The notes under the pieces are model-generated. The model made no database searches. It was not told the origin of the DNA and worked only from the letters and a program-made list of their open reading frames with translations. A stretch of DNA of 64,000 nt. It comes from Microbacterium murale (GTDB lineage: Bacteria > Actinomycetota > Actinomycetes > Actinomycetales > Microbacteriaceae). Location of the stretch: contig NZ_JAUSXK010000001.1 of the NCBI RefSeq assembly GCF_030815955.1, positions 3,782,001 to 3,846,000 on the forward strand, read 5' to 3'. This document shows, one piece after another, positions 9,756-19,432 of the stretch. Both the position numbers and the translations under genes were made by a program. The number at the start of each line of letters is the position of its first letter. Positions within the stretch are counted from its first letter, which is position 1.

Positions 9756-11858
9756 TCAGCGAGCCGCAGCGGCACGCACGCGCACGATCGCGGTCTTGAA
9801 CTCCGGCATCGCCGACACAGGGTCGGTGGCATCGATCGTCAGCAGGTTCGCACTGTGTTCGCCGGGAAAGTGAAAGGGCAGGAACACGGTATCCGGCCGG
9901 ATGGTCGTGCTGGTCGCGACCGTCGCCATGACGGTGCCGCGGCTGTTCTCGAGCACGGCAGGGTCACCATCGCGGAGCCCTCGGTCGGCAGCCGTCGATG
10001 GATGCATCGTCGCTTCCATCACACTCCGCGCGGCCATCAGTTCCGGCACCCGTCGAGTCTGCGCACCGGACTGATAGTGCTCCAGCAACCGACCGGTGAC
10101 GAGTGTCAGTTCGTCGCCGGTCGCGACGTTCTCTGGTCGCGCAGTGACCGATACCGCCACGATGCGGGCTCGGCCATCGGGATGCCGGTACCCGTCGAGC
10201 AGCGGACGCGGTGTGCCGATGCTTCCGCTCGGGTACGGCCAGTAGGCCTCCCGACCGTCGTCCAGCAGAGCATGACTGAGCCCGGAATAGTCCGCGATGC
10301 CGCCCGCAGAGGCTCGCGCCAGTTCGTCGAACACGAGTGCGGGATCGACGTCGAAACGACCAGGCGCGTTCAGCCGACGAGCCAGCTCGGAGAAGATCCA
10401 CAGTTCACTGCGTACTCCGTCAGGCGGCGCCGTCGCGCGCCTGCGCCGGAGCACTCGCCCTTCCAGGTTCGTCATGGTGCCCTCCTCCTCAGCCCACTGC
10501 GTCACCGGAAGCACGATGTCGGCCATCGCCGCGGTCTCGGAGAGGAAGAAGTCGCAGACGACGAGAAGTTGCAACCGGCCGAGCCGTCTTCGCACTGCAC
10601 CCGCATCCGGCGCCGAGATGACCGGGTTCGAACCGTGCACCAGCAGGGCTCGGATCCCGTCCGGCTCGTCGATGGAGGCGAGCAGCTGAACGGCAGGCAG
10701 ACCGGGACCGGGGATGTCGTCGGCGTTCACGCCCCACACATCGGCGACGTGAGCGCGTGCAGCAGGGTCGGTGATCTTGCGGTAGCCGGGTAGTTGGTCG
10801 CTCTTCTGGCCGTGCTCACGACCGCCCTGACCGTTTCCCTGCCCGGTGAGCGTTCCGTAGCCGCTGCCGGGCCGGGTGGGCAGTCCGAGGATGAGAGCGA
10901 GGTTGATGGCCGCTGTCGCAGTGTCGGTGCCGTTGGCGTGCTGTTCGACGCCGCGGCCGGTGAGGATGAACGTCTCCGCCCCTGACGAGAGACGCCGCGC
11001 CACATCGCGCAACGCGTGCACGGGTACGCCCGTCACCTGCTGCACACGGGCCGGCCACCATGCAGCCACGCTGCGGCGCAGGTCATCGAATCCGATGGTG
11101 TGCTCCTCTACCCCCTTCGCGTCGTACATCCGCTCCGAGATCACGATGTGCGTGAGACCGAGCAGCAGCTCAAGGTCGGTCCCCGGCGCAGGTGCCACGT
11201 GCAGCCCCTGCCCGTCTTCGGTCAGCCGTGCCGTCGCGCTGCGGCGCGGATCGACGACGATGAGGCCGCCAGCCTCTCGGACACCGGCGAGGTGCGACAG
11301 AAACGGAGGCATGGTCTCTGCGACGTTCGAGCCCAGCATCAGGACGGTCTTCGCTGCATCCAGATCGGTCAGCGGGAACGGCAGACCCCGGTCGATACCG
11401 AACGCGCGGTTCGCCGCCGCTGCTGCGGACGACATGCAGAAGCGACCGTTGTAGTCGATGCGCGATGTGCCGAGCGCGATGCGCGCGAACTTTCCCAGCT
11501 GATAGGCCTTCTCGTTCGTGAGGCCGCCGCCCCCGAAGACGCCGATGCTGTCGTGGCCGGACTCGATCTGAAGGTCTCGAATGCGCTGCGCGAGGAGGTC
11601 GAGCGCGGTGGACCACTCCGTCGCCACGAGTTCGCCGCGAGCGTCTCGGACGAGAGGTGTGCGTATGCGCTCATCGGAATCCAACAGGGTCGAAGAGGTC
11701 CAGCCCTTCTTGCACAGGCCGCCGCGGTTGGTCGGGAAGGAGCGGCCTGTGACTGTCAGCGTCGGTTCGTCGAGCGCAGCATCCGCGGCTCTCGGCGTGA
11801 GAGTCATCGCGCATTGCAGCGCGCAGTATGGGCAATGGGTGTGGGTCTCGACGTTCAT
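9756..11858 (-). CDS. Assimilatory nitrate reductase catalytic subunit (molybdopterin oxidoreductase)
   Basis: 700 aa. It reduces nitrate to nitrite in the cytoplasm with a Mo-bisMGD cofactor. The ATG at 11858 overlaps the stop of the flavoprotein gene (ATGA). The N-terminal [4Fe-4S] motif is CPYCALQC followed by a fourth Cys in GGLCKKGW. The molybdopterin oxidoreductase core contains GGGGLTNEKAY and GSNVAETMPPF; the dinucleotide-binding C-terminus contains LVTGRLLEHYQSGAQTRR. No twin-arginine signal is seen, consistent with the assimilatory NasC/NarB/NasA group rather than respiratory or periplasmic enzymes. Context with a transporter and an electron-transfer flavoprotein supports this. Confidence 0.92.
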   Translation of the reverse strand: MNVETHTHCPYCALQCAMTLTPRAADAALDEPTLTVTGRSFPTNRGGLCKKGWTSSTLLDSDERIRTPLVRDARGELVATEWSTALDLLAQRIRDLQIESGHDSIGVFGGGGLTNEKAYQLGKFARIALGTSRIDYNGRFCMSSAAAAANRAFGIDRGLPFPLTDLDAAKTVLMLGSNVAETMPPFLSHLAGVREAGGLIVVDPRRSATARLTEDGQGLHVAPAPGTDLELLLGLTHIVISERMYDAKGVEEHTIGFDDLRRSVAAWWPARVQQVTGVPVHALRDVARRLSSGAETFILTGRGVEQHANGTDTATAAINLALILGLPTRPGSGYGTLTGQGNGQGGREHGQKSDQLPGYRKITDPAARAHVADVWGVNADDIPGPGLPAVQLLASIDEPDGIRALLVHGSNPVISAPDAGAVRRRLGRLQLLVVCDFFLSETAAMADIVLPVTQWAEEEGTMTNLEGRVLRRRRATAPPDGVRSELWIFSELARRLNAPGRFDVDPALVFDELARASAGGIADYSGLSHALLDDGREAYWPYPSGSIGTPRPLLDGYRHPDGRARIVAVSVTARPENVATGDELTLVTGRLLEHYQSGAQTRRVPELMAARSVMEATMHPSTAADRGLRDGDPAVLENSRGTVMATVATSTTIRPDTVFLPFHFPGEHSANLLTIDATDPVSAMPEFKTAIVRVRAAAAR

Positions 11859-13477
11859 GCCGGCGCTGCCTGCGCGGCCGACGCGAACCTGTCGATGAGT
11901 TCGGCAAGACGAGGCTTGCATCCCCCGCAGCCGGTGCCGGCGCGCGTGTCACGGCCCAGGCACGCCACGGTATCGCTGCCGGCGGCGACCGATTCCTCGA
12001 TGCGCTGCACGGTGACGCCGTTGCACCAGCACACCGTCGCCGTCGGGGCGAAGGCGTCGGCACTCGCGATCGCACCGTCATCCGCGCCGTCCAATCGCAG
12101 CAGCAGAGAACGATCGGCAGGCAGCTCGCCGCGACGGTCGTACAGGAGCGTGAGCTCGGCGCCGGTGCGCGGCATCCCGACGCAGGCGAAGGCTTCGAGG
12201 ATCCCGTCTCTGGTCACCACTTTGAGGTAGCGGCCGTGCTGCGGATCGGCCCACTCGGCGACGTGCCGGTGCGGCATCGGCTCGCCGGGCGGTGGGGAAT
12301 CCCAGACGTCCACATCGACATCGCCCACCGCCACCACATCGATCTCGTCGGCCTTCAGCATGACGACGGTGTCTCTCTCGACTGGTGCCGCCATGGGGAT
12401 CGCCTCGCCTGCGGCGTCCGCTGTGAGCCGATGGCCCAGCCAGTCGGCTTGTCGCCATCCTGGACCGATGAGCCCTGATGGCGCACCAGGCAGGCGCGTC
12501 AGCGCGGCCGTGTCATCCGTTCGCTCCACCACGTGGGCGCAGTCGCCGATCGCGTAGATGTGCTCGTCGGTCCACGAACGGAAATTCTCGTCCACGACGA
12601 TCCCGGCAGCGGTGCGCAGCCCCGCCAGCGTCGCCAGTTCCGCTCGCGCACCGACGCCGCACGACAGCACCAGCAGGTCTCCTCGAACGTAGTTGCCGTC
12701 AGCCGTGACCAGCGCGTCGAATGTGCGCACGCCGTCGCCGTCCGTGTGGAATGCGACCGCCTCGGCCCTGCTATGCGCGTACACCGCCACACCGCTCGCG
12801 CGCAGCGCGCGCGAGAGCACAGTGCCGGATCCTCGATCGAGGCTGCGCGGCATGGGCGTGGGGCCGTGGTGCACGACGCCGACCTCAGCGCCGGCCTTCG
12901 CAGCGAGCAGCGCGAACTCGAGGCCGAGGACCCCGGCCCCGAGCACGATGATCCGCGACCGCTCGTCTACGGCCGCACGTACGCGCTCCGCGTCGGCAAG
13001 ATCACGCAGCACTGTGACGCCGGCCGGCAGCGCCGGGTCGGCACCGATCGCACCGGATCCCGCTCTGGACAACGACGACAGATCGAAGGCCGGCCGATCG
13101 ATGCCGGTGAGCGTGGGCACGTTCGCACGAGCACCGGTCGCGAGCACGAGCCGGTCGTACGACACGCTCTCTCCGGTCGACAGCTCCACCTGCCTGCTCA
13201 GCCGATCGATATCGGTGACCCTGGTATCCAGATGCACGTGCACGCCGGCGTTCATGCTCGCCTGCGGGTCGTGCAGGGTGATGCTCGCGGCATCCGTTCG
13301 ACCGACCGTCATCTCCGCCACTCGAACCCTGTTGTACGGGGCCTCCTTCTCCGCGCCGATGACAGTGAGATCGATGAGGCCTTTCTTCATCGCAGGAAGC
13401 AGCTCTTCGCACAGCCGGGCGCCGACCGGGCCGAACCCGACGATCACGACCCGAAGTCGCGATTCGCGGTCGGACAC
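11855..13477 (-). CDS. Nitrate reductase electron-transfer flavoprotein (NasB-like, NirB N-terminal type)
   Basis: 540 aa, GTG start at 13477, 2 bp after the nasA stop. The N-terminal FAD/NAD(P) Rossmann fold starts LRVVIVGFGPVGARLCEELL, and a second GxGxxG is in IIVLGAGVLGLEFALLAAKAG. Near the C-terminus a BFD-like [2Fe-2S] domain shows CWCNGV and GCGGCKPRL. The architecture matches the electron-donor subunit of Bacillus-type assimilatory nitrate reductase; it lacks the sulfite/nitrite reductase siroheme domains, which separates it from the full NirB at 36.3 kb. It most likely passes NAD(P)H electrons to the adjacent molybdoenzyme. Confidence 0.88.
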   Translation of the reverse strand: MSDRESRLRVVIVGFGPVGARLCEELLPAMKKGLIDLTVIGAEKEAPYNRVRVAEMTVGRTDAASITLHDPQASMNAGVHVHLDTRVTDIDRLSRQVELSTGESVSYDRLVLATGARANVPTLTGIDRPAFDLSSLSRAGSGAIGADPALPAGVTVLRDLADAERVRAAVDERSRIIVLGAGVLGLEFALLAAKAGAEVGVVHHGPTPMPRSLDRGSGTVLSRALRASGVAVYAHSRAEAVAFHTDGDGVRTFDALVTADGNYVRGDLLVLSCGVGARAELATLAGLRTAAGIVVDENFRSWTDEHIYAIGDCAHVVERTDDTAALTRLPGAPSGLIGPGWRQADWLGHRLTADAAGEAIPMAAPVERDTVVMLKADEIDVVAVGDVDVDVWDSPPPGEPMPHRHVAEWADPQHGRYLKVVTRDGILEAFACVGMPRTGAELTLLYDRRGELPADRSLLLRLDGADDGAIASADAFAPTATVCWCNGVTVQRIEESVAAGSDTVACLGRDTRAGTGCGGCKPRLAELIDRFASAAQAAPA

Positions 13478-13479
13478 CT

Positions 13480-14874
13480 TCAGATCCGCCGTCCGTCGAG
13501 AGAAGCGCGGGGCACGGCATACGCGAGCACCGTGATCACGAGGAGGACGAGGTACGCGACACCGAAGCCGATGAACGCCGCCTGGTAGCCGCCGGATGCG
13601 AGCTGTGACGCGTTCAGCACCTGTGGAACCACGAATCCGCCGTAAGCTCCGAGCCCGGAGATGAGCCCGAGCGCGGCTGCGGCACGACGCGCCACCATGG
13701 CGCCGTCGCCCTCCCGACGCGCGACGGCCCTCGCGGAGAACACGATGGGGATCATCCGGTACGTGGAGCCGTTCCCGACTCCCGTTGCGGCGAAGAGCAG
13801 CAGGAAGCAGGCGAGGAACAGCCAGAACTGGCCGAGCGCGAGCACCCCGAGGATGCTGAAGGCGCCGACCGCCATGACCGCGAAGGCTGCGATCGTCACC
13901 CGTGCGCCACCGAAGCGGTCGGCCAGACGCCCGCCCAACGGTCGGAACAGGGAACCGACGAGGGCGCCGAGGAATGCCAGGGACACCACGGCGGTGCCGA
14001 CGTGCAGGGAGCCGAACTCGGGGAACTCATCCACGATCAGCTTGGGGAACACACTCGAGAATCCGATGAACGATCCGAAGGTGCCCACATACAGCAGTGC
14101 GAGCAGCCACAGGTGAGGTTCCCGCAACGCTGCTGCGGATCCTGCGAAATCGGCCTTCGCCGAGGACAGGTTGTCCATGTACCGCCAGGCGCCCCAGGCG
14201 GCCAGCAGGATGAAGGGCACCCACATCCAACCGGCGATCGGCAGACCGAGACCGATGCCGGCGACGATCGAGACCACGATCGGTACGAAGAACTGCGCGA
14301 CCGAGGTCCCCAGGTTCCCACCCGCTGCGTTGAGTCCGAGTGCCCACCCCTTCTCCCGCTGAGGGAAGAAGTACGTGATGTTCGCCATGGAGCTGGCGAA
14401 GTTGCCGCCGCCGAAACCTGCGAGGCCGGCGATGATCAGCATCATCCAGAACGGCGTGTCCGGGTTGCCCACCGAGATCGCGAGCAGCGACGCCGGGATC
14501 AGCAGCAGCAGAGCGGAGACGATCGTCCAGTTGCGTCCGCCGAAGCGCGGCACCATGAACGTGTAGGGGAAGCGCAGCGTCGCTCCGACGAGGCTCGGCA
14601 CGGACAACAGCCAGAACGTCTCAGCGCTGGTGAAGGTGAAGCCTGCCGCGGGAAGCAGCACGACCACGACGCTCCACAGCTGCCAGACGATGAAACCGAG
14701 GAATTCCGCGTAGATCGACCAGCCGAGGTTGCGCCGTGCGATCGGGCGTCCCTCGCCCTTCCAGAATTCGGTGTTCTCGGGGTCGAAGCCGTCGATCCAC
14801 CGCCCCGGTCGACGGGTGAGTGCAATCGAACGTGCGTGCTGGTCCTGTGCTGGTGATACGGACGAAATGACCAC
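13480..14874 (-). CDS. Nitrate/nitrite MFS transporter (NarK/NasA type)
   Basis: 464 aa with about 12 hydrophobic segments. Family motifs include GFGGGNFASSMANITYFFPQ and the later NAAGGNLGTSVAQFF. A GTG at 14874 is preferred as start because it has AGGGAG six bases upstream. The ATG at 14931 lies inside a probable -10 element and would be upstream of the transcript. It is the first gene of the nas operon, followed by the flavoprotein and molybdoenzyme, so nitrate uptake is the likely role. A GlnR-type box at 14943-14980 precedes it. Confidence 0.9.
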   Translation of the reverse strand: MVISSVSPAQDQHARSIALTRRPGRWIDGFDPENTEFWKGEGRPIARRNLGWSIYAEFLGFIVWQLWSVVVVLLPAAGFTFTSAETFWLLSVPSLVGATLRFPYTFMVPRFGGRNWTIVSALLLLIPASLLAISVGNPDTPFWMMLIIAGLAGFGGGNFASSMANITYFFPQREKGWALGLNAAGGNLGTSVAQFFVPIVVSIVAGIGLGLPIAGWMWVPFILLAAWGAWRYMDNLSSAKADFAGSAAALREPHLWLLALLYVGTFGSFIGFSSVFPKLIVDEFPEFGSLHVGTAVVSLAFLGALVGSLFRPLGGRLADRFGGARVTIAAFAVMAVGAFSILGVLALGQFWLFLACFLLLFAATGVGNGSTYRMIPIVFSARAVARREGDGAMVARRAAAALGLISGLGAYGGFVVPQVLNASQLASGGYQAAFIGFGVAYLVLLVITVLAYAVPRASLDGRRI

Positions 14875-14926
14875 GGCTGGCTCCCTGAGACGCGCGGGTC
14901 CGAAACTTCCGGACGGTACGGCATCG

Positions 14927-14980
14927 ACCATATGAGCGCGGTGTTTCGGGTGAGCGCGGGATTCGTTTCCGACGGATCAC
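14927..14980 (-). promoter_or_regulatory. nasA promoter with GlnR-type box
   Basis: Read on the minus strand: GTGAT, 6 nt, GAAAC, 6 nt, CGCGC, 6 nt, GAAAC (14980 to 14943). This fits the actinobacterial GlnR spacing gTnAC-n6-GaAAC-n6-gTnAC-n6-GaAAC, with one poor half-site. A -10-like TATGGT (14932-14927) follows, while the -35 position is poor, as expected of an activator-dependent promoter. The stretch 14931-14948 is identical to 38872-38889 upstream of nirB. Confidence 0.65.
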
Positions 14981-15053
14981 TTCTGCATCACCCGCGCAGT
15001 CGGGACCGGTGAGGGGCTCGTGACATTCGTGTAACAGACGGCCGCATGGGGTG

Positions 15054-18000
15054 TCAGGACTCGAACAGGCCCCGGATGTCGTCGGCCGTGAGCGACTGGG
15101 CGAACATCTCCTCGTCATCCATCACTGCGGTGAACAGGCGCGCCTTGCGCTCCTGCAGAGCGAGCACCTTCTCCTCGATCGTGCCGGACGAGATCATCCG
15201 GTACACCATGACGGGGTTCTGCTGTCCGATGCGGTGCGTCCGGTCGACGGCCTGAGCCTCAGCCGCCGGATTCCACCACGGATCCAGCAGGAACACGTAG
15301 TCGGCCTCGGTGAGAGTCAGACCGAATCCGCCTGCCTTCAGACTGATCAGGAACACGGGCTGCTCGCCGGCCCTGAACCCGTCGATCACCTGTGGTCGGT
15401 GCCTAGTCGAGCCGTCGAGGTACGCATAGTCGATGCCGGCCTTATCGAGCCGGGCCGCCGCCTCCTGCAGATACGACGTGAACTGGCTGAAGACCAGCGC
15501 ACGGTGGCCCTCCGCCTGCAGTTCCTGCACGTGTTCGAGCAGAGCATCCAGCTTGCGCGAACCGATCTTCGCGTCGGCCGGGTCGACGAGCCCTGGCGAC
15601 AGACTCAGCAGTCGCAGCATCGTGAGCGAACGGAACACGATGAAGCGGTTGCGATCGAGGTCTTCCAGCAGTCCAAGGACCTTCTGCCGTTCACGCTGCA
15701 GCACGGTGTCGTACAGCACACGATGCGCGGGGCTGAGTTCGACGTGCAGGTGCTGTTCCTGCTTCTCCGGCAGGTCGGCGGCGACGAGTTGCTTCGTGCG
15801 ACGCAGCATGAGCGGACGGATGCGGCGGCGCAGCCGCTGCAGCCTTCGCTGCCGGTACTCGCCGCCCTCTTCGTTCTCCGGAACCTTGCCCTTCTCGATC
15901 GGCTGCACGTAGTCCTCGCCGAATTTCCTGGCGGACGCGAACAGGCCGGGGGCCGCGAGCTTCAACAGCGCCCACAGGTCGGTGAGGCTGTTCTCCATCG
16001 GCGTGCCGCTCACGGCGTATACGACGTCGGCGTTGAGCGCGGCGACGGCGCGGTGCTGCTTCGTCTTGGGATTCTTCACGAACTGCGCTTCGTCGAGGAT
16101 GAGTCCGGCCCACCGGGTCTCGGCGAACTCCTTCTCGTCGAGGCGCACCAGCGTATACGAAGTGATGACGATGTCCGCGTTCTGCGCGGCATCCTTCATC
16201 GCATCGCGCTTGACACTGCTGCTGTCGATCACGCGCACGCGCAGGTTCGGCGCGAAGCGGGCGGCTTCGCTCTGCCAGGAACCGAGCACCGAGGTCGGTG
16301 CGACGACGAGGAATGGCCGCTCCTCCCCCGCTTCTTTGGCGTGCAGCACGAGCGACAGCAGCTGGATGGTCTTTCCGAGCCCCATGTCGTCGGCGAGGAT
16401 GCCGCCCAGACGGTGGGCCCAGAGGAAGGCCAGCCAGTCGAACCCTGCCTTCTGATACGGGCGCAGTTCGCCGTCGAGTCCGCGGGGAACCGGCGTCGTA
16501 GGAACACCTGTCGCCTGGCGCAGCCCCTCGGCCGTCGCGCGCCAGCTCACAGCAGGCAGCGCTTCGTCTGCGAGGTCCTCGAACTCTTCCCAGAGATCAG
16601 TCTGATAGCGACTGATGCGCGGTCCGGTCTCCCACTCCTGCAGCTCGGAGGCCTCGTCGATGAGCTCGCGGAGGCGATCGAGCGCCGGGTGGTTCAGCGA
16701 CAGATAGCTGCCGTCGACCAGCAGGAGCTTGCGTCGTCCTTTCGACATCGCCTTGAACAGCGGCGTGAACGGGATCGACCGCCCGTCGATCTTCACGAGG
16801 ACTCCGAGGTCGAACCAGTCCGCGTCGGTGCTCTCCACCGTCGACACGGTGATCTCCGGGGTGCCGGTCAACTCCTGATAGTCCTTGCGAGTGCCGTTCT
16901 CGACGACGCTCACTCCCTGCTCCTGGAATGCCGGCACGACGTGGGCGACGAACTCCGCAGCATCGACGTCATGAAGGGTGCCTGTTGCCGCGAAGACGGA
17001 GTCGGAGAGCTGCTGCCAGAGCTGTTCGATGGTGCCCTGACGCTCCAATTCGGCAGCGTCGTCGCGCACGGCATCCGATGTCGAGGAGAGCGGGAACCGT
17101 CCGTAGCCCTTGTATGTCCATTCGAAGGCGTAATCGATCGTGTCGCCGGTGCGGAACGTGACGACCAGCGTCGGCTGCGGCAAGGGGACCACTGGCAGCT
17201 TCACCGCGCCGACCGTGCGGATCGGCGCGCGTCTCGCGAGTGCTGGATATACCTCTCGCAGGAACGCCGCCTCGTCCGTCTTGGAGACGACGATAGGCCC
17301 CTGCGCCTTGAGAAGCGCGTACACGGAGTCGCTGAGTTCGGCTTCGGCCAGTGTCAGTGCGATGCGGCTGCCGAGCGATTCGGCGACATAGACCCCCGAG
17401 TGCCCGATGGGGCGCACGCCGGTTGTCGGGACCACGCGCCCGTCGACGATGATCTCGGCGGTGATGTCGAGCCCGCCGTCGTCGGCCCTGGCGAACTCGG
17501 CGGACACCGACGCCGTGTCGCCGAGCGCGACGACAGTGCTCTTCTGAGTCGAGATCAGCGGGATGCCGAGAGCCGCGCCGTGACGCAGATGCCCCCACAG
17601 CAGCGAGGACTCGATCAGATCCATCGAGAGCCAGTCCCCTGCGGTGCCGGAGAGCAGAGAGTCGCGCGACAGACTCAGCAGATCGGCGAACCAGCGCACG
17701 CGCTCACGACCGAACAGACCTGCCGAACGGCGCACCGAGTCCCAGGACACATCGCCCTGGATCCACGCACCTGTTGCGACGCTGCGCATCAGCGGGCGGA
17801 TGCCCAGAATCAGTTCGCCCGTTCCCTTGGCGAGGTCGCGCGGCGTGACGGGGCGCACCGGTCGCGGTGACCAGTGGTGCACTCCGCTGTCAGCCCGCTG
17901 CCGCAGCTCGACACCCAGCGCGATCGCAGTGGGGGCATCCGCGGCCGTGGACGGCACGAGGGTCCGCCACGCCGGTGGTGACGGGCGGGCGGGCACGACA

Positions 18001-18308
18001 GCCTTCGTCAGAACTGCATCGTCATTGTTGACCAGGAGGGTCGCGACGACGTGCTTGCACACCTGTGGAACCGGACAGCTGCAGGATGTCGACGCGACGG
18101 TGGCGGTGATGCCCGCGGCGGAGAATCGAACGGTGCAGCGGTAGGAGTGGTCGCCGGAGCCGGCGACCACCGAGGTGAGCATGTGCTCGGCGTCGTCCCA
18201 CGATGTGCGTGTGACCATGCCGGATCGCTGATACGACACGCCCCGCTGGTACCCGCCTTCGTCGGTGAGAGCACGTATGTCAGCGGGATCGATGTACGGC
18301 GCTGGCAT
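15054..18308 (-). CDS. SNF2-family DEAD/DEAH helicase with N-terminal SWIM zinc finger
   Basis: 1,084 aa, a Swi2/Snf2 ATPase (HepA/RapA superfamily) acting on nucleic acid or nucleoprotein. The SWIM motif CSCPVPQVCKHVV lies near residue 60. After a long SNF2_assoc region the helicase core has Walker A ADDMGLGKTIQ (about residue 637), DEAQ (about 738) and the C-terminal RTHRIGQQNPV motif (about 1,026). It is complete and conventional for actinobacteria. It is monocistronic or loosely linked, lying between the nasA promoter and nusB. A DNA repair or transcription-recycling role is inferred from family only. Confidence 0.93.
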   Translation of the reverse strand: MPAPYIDPADIRALTDEGGYQRGVSYQRSGMVTRTSWDDAEHMLTSVVAGSGDHSYRCTVRFSAAGITATVASTSCSCPVPQVCKHVVATLLVNNDDAVLTKAVVPARPSPPAWRTLVPSTAADAPTAIALGVELRQRADSGVHHWSPRPVRPVTPRDLAKGTGELILGIRPLMRSVATGAWIQGDVSWDSVRRSAGLFGRERVRWFADLLSLSRDSLLSGTAGDWLSMDLIESSLLWGHLRHGAALGIPLISTQKSTVVALGDTASVSAEFARADDGGLDITAEIIVDGRVVPTTGVRPIGHSGVYVAESLGSRIALTLAEAELSDSVYALLKAQGPIVVSKTDEAAFLREVYPALARRAPIRTVGAVKLPVVPLPQPTLVVTFRTGDTIDYAFEWTYKGYGRFPLSSTSDAVRDDAAELERQGTIEQLWQQLSDSVFAATGTLHDVDAAEFVAHVVPAFQEQGVSVVENGTRKDYQELTGTPEITVSTVESTDADWFDLGVLVKIDGRSIPFTPLFKAMSKGRRKLLLVDGSYLSLNHPALDRLRELIDEASELQEWETGPRISRYQTDLWEEFEDLADEALPAVSWRATAEGLRQATGVPTTPVPRGLDGELRPYQKAGFDWLAFLWAHRLGGILADDMGLGKTIQLLSLVLHAKEAGEERPFLVVAPTSVLGSWQSEAARFAPNLRVRVIDSSSVKRDAMKDAAQNADIVITSYTLVRLDEKEFAETRWAGLILDEAQFVKNPKTKQHRAVAALNADVVYAVSGTPMENSLTDLWALLKLAAPGLFASARKFGEDYVQPIEKGKVPENEEGGEYRQRRLQRLRRRIRPLMLRRTKQLVAADLPEKQEQHLHVELSPAHRVLYDTVLQRERQKVLGLLEDLDRNRFIVFRSLTMLRLLSLSPGLVDPADAKIGSRKLDALLEHVQELQAEGHRALVFSQFTSYLQEAAARLDKAGIDYAYLDGSTRHRPQVIDGFRAGEQPVFLISLKAGGFGLTLTEADYVFLLDPWWNPAAEAQAVDRTHRIGQQNPVMVYRMISSGTIEEKVLALQERKARLFTAVMDDEEMFAQSLTADDIRGLFES

Positions 18309-18382
18309 GCCGACATCCTCTCAGCGAGCACAGACACTTGATCAGCGCACTCGGTGCGCAACCAGTGCAGCGTGCCCGCACG

Positions 18383-18793
18383 TCAGCTGGCGCGGGCCAC
18401 CCTGGCGAGCACGCCGTGCACGAATGCGCCGGAATCGTCTGTCGAGAACTCCTTGGCGAGTTCGACGGCCTCGTCGATGGCGACCGCGGTCGGCACCTCG
18501 TCGTTGTGCAGGATCTCCCACACTCCGATCCGCAGCAGAGCACGGTCCACGGCCGGCATCCGATCGAGCTTCCAATCGCGACTGTGCGTCACGATGTGCT
18601 CGTCGATCTCATCGCGGTGATCGACGATCCCGTCGACGATCTCGCGAGCGTAGAGCCAGGAGGCCTCACGAGCGGGTTCGCTGGCGGCGCGCCTTGCTTC
18701 TGCGGCGAGGGTGACGGAAAGATCGTCCCCGCGGACATCCGAGGAGAAGAGGATGTCGAGTGCGCGCTTGCGCGCCTTCGTCCGGGAGCCCAC
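18383..18793 (-). CDS. nusB: Transcription antitermination factor NusB
   Basis: 136 aa. It binds boxA RNA with NusE (S10) in rRNA antitermination. The N-terminal SRTKARKRALDILFSSDVRG and the later WKLDRMPAVDRALLRIGVWE and AVELAKEFS...FVHGVL stretches are typical. The GTG start at 18793 is 3 bp after the efp stop, so nusB is the last gene of the efp-nusB pair. Confidence 0.96.
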   Translation of the reverse strand: MGSRTKARKRALDILFSSDVRGDDLSVTLAAEARRAASEPAREASWLYAREIVDGIVDHRDEIDEHIVTHSRDWKLDRMPAVDRALLRIGVWEILHNDEVPTAVAIDEAVELAKEFSTDDSGAFVHGVLARVARAS

Positions 18794-18796
18794 GCC

Positions 18797-19357
18797 TTAC
18801 TTCTCGCGACCGAGGTAGTCACCTGTGCGGGTGTCGACCTTGATCTTCGTGCCGGCCTCGATGAACAGCGGTACCTGCATCTCGTACCCGGTCTCGACGG
18901 TCGCGGGCTTGGTGCCGGCCGATGAGCGGTCGCCCTGCAGGCCGGGCTCGGTGTAGGTCACTTCGAGGGTGACGGATGCGGGGAGGTCGATGTACAGCGG
19001 GTTGCCGTTGTTCAGCGCGATCGTCACCTGCTGGTTCTCGAGCAGGAAGTTCTTAGCATCGCCGACGGTGGCACCTCCCACAGTGATCTGGTCGTAGTCG
19101 GTCGTGTCCATGAACACGAATCCATCGCCATCCGCGTAGAGGTACGTGAAGTCGCGGCGATCGACGTTCTCGATCTCGATCTTCGCTCCGGCGTTGTAGG
19201 TGCGGTCCACGGTCTTGCCTGAGACGACGTTCTTCAGCTTGGTGCGAACGAATGCGCCGCCCTTGCCGGGCTTGACGTGCTGGAACTCGATGACGTTCCA
19301 GAGCTGTCCGTCGATGCTGAGGACGACGCCGTTCTTGATGTCTGCAGTGGATGCCAT
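18797..19357 (-). CDS. efp: Elongation factor P
   Basis: 186 aa. EF-P relieves ribosome stalling at polyproline. The KOW-like N-terminal domain contains the tip loop [18 protein letters not shown], followed by two OB-type domains ending [13 protein letters not shown]. The length is exactly as expected. It is co-oriented with nusB downstream and aroQ upstream, with a 75 bp gap to aroQ. Confidence 0.97.
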   Translation of the reverse strand: MASTADIKNGVVLSIDGQLWNVIEFQHVKPGKGGAFVRTKLKNVVSGKTVDRTYNAGAKIEIENVDRRDFTYLYADGDGFVFMDTTDYDQITVGGATVGDAKNFLLENQQVTIALNNGNPLYIDLPASVTLEVTYTEPGLQGDRSSAGTKPATVETGYEMQVPLFIEAGTKIKVDTRTGDYLGREK

Positions 19358-19432
19358 GCGCTGAGAGTTCCGTTTCCGTTGATGGGGCCGGCTCGCCGTT
19401 TCGGGTTCGATGGGAGCGGCCGACAGTCGATT

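Noticed and set aside
15051..17870. 939-codon plus-strand frame opposite the SNF2 helicase
   Set aside because: Shadow of the helicase; composition is that of antisense high-GC DNA and no ribosome-binding site or motif is present.
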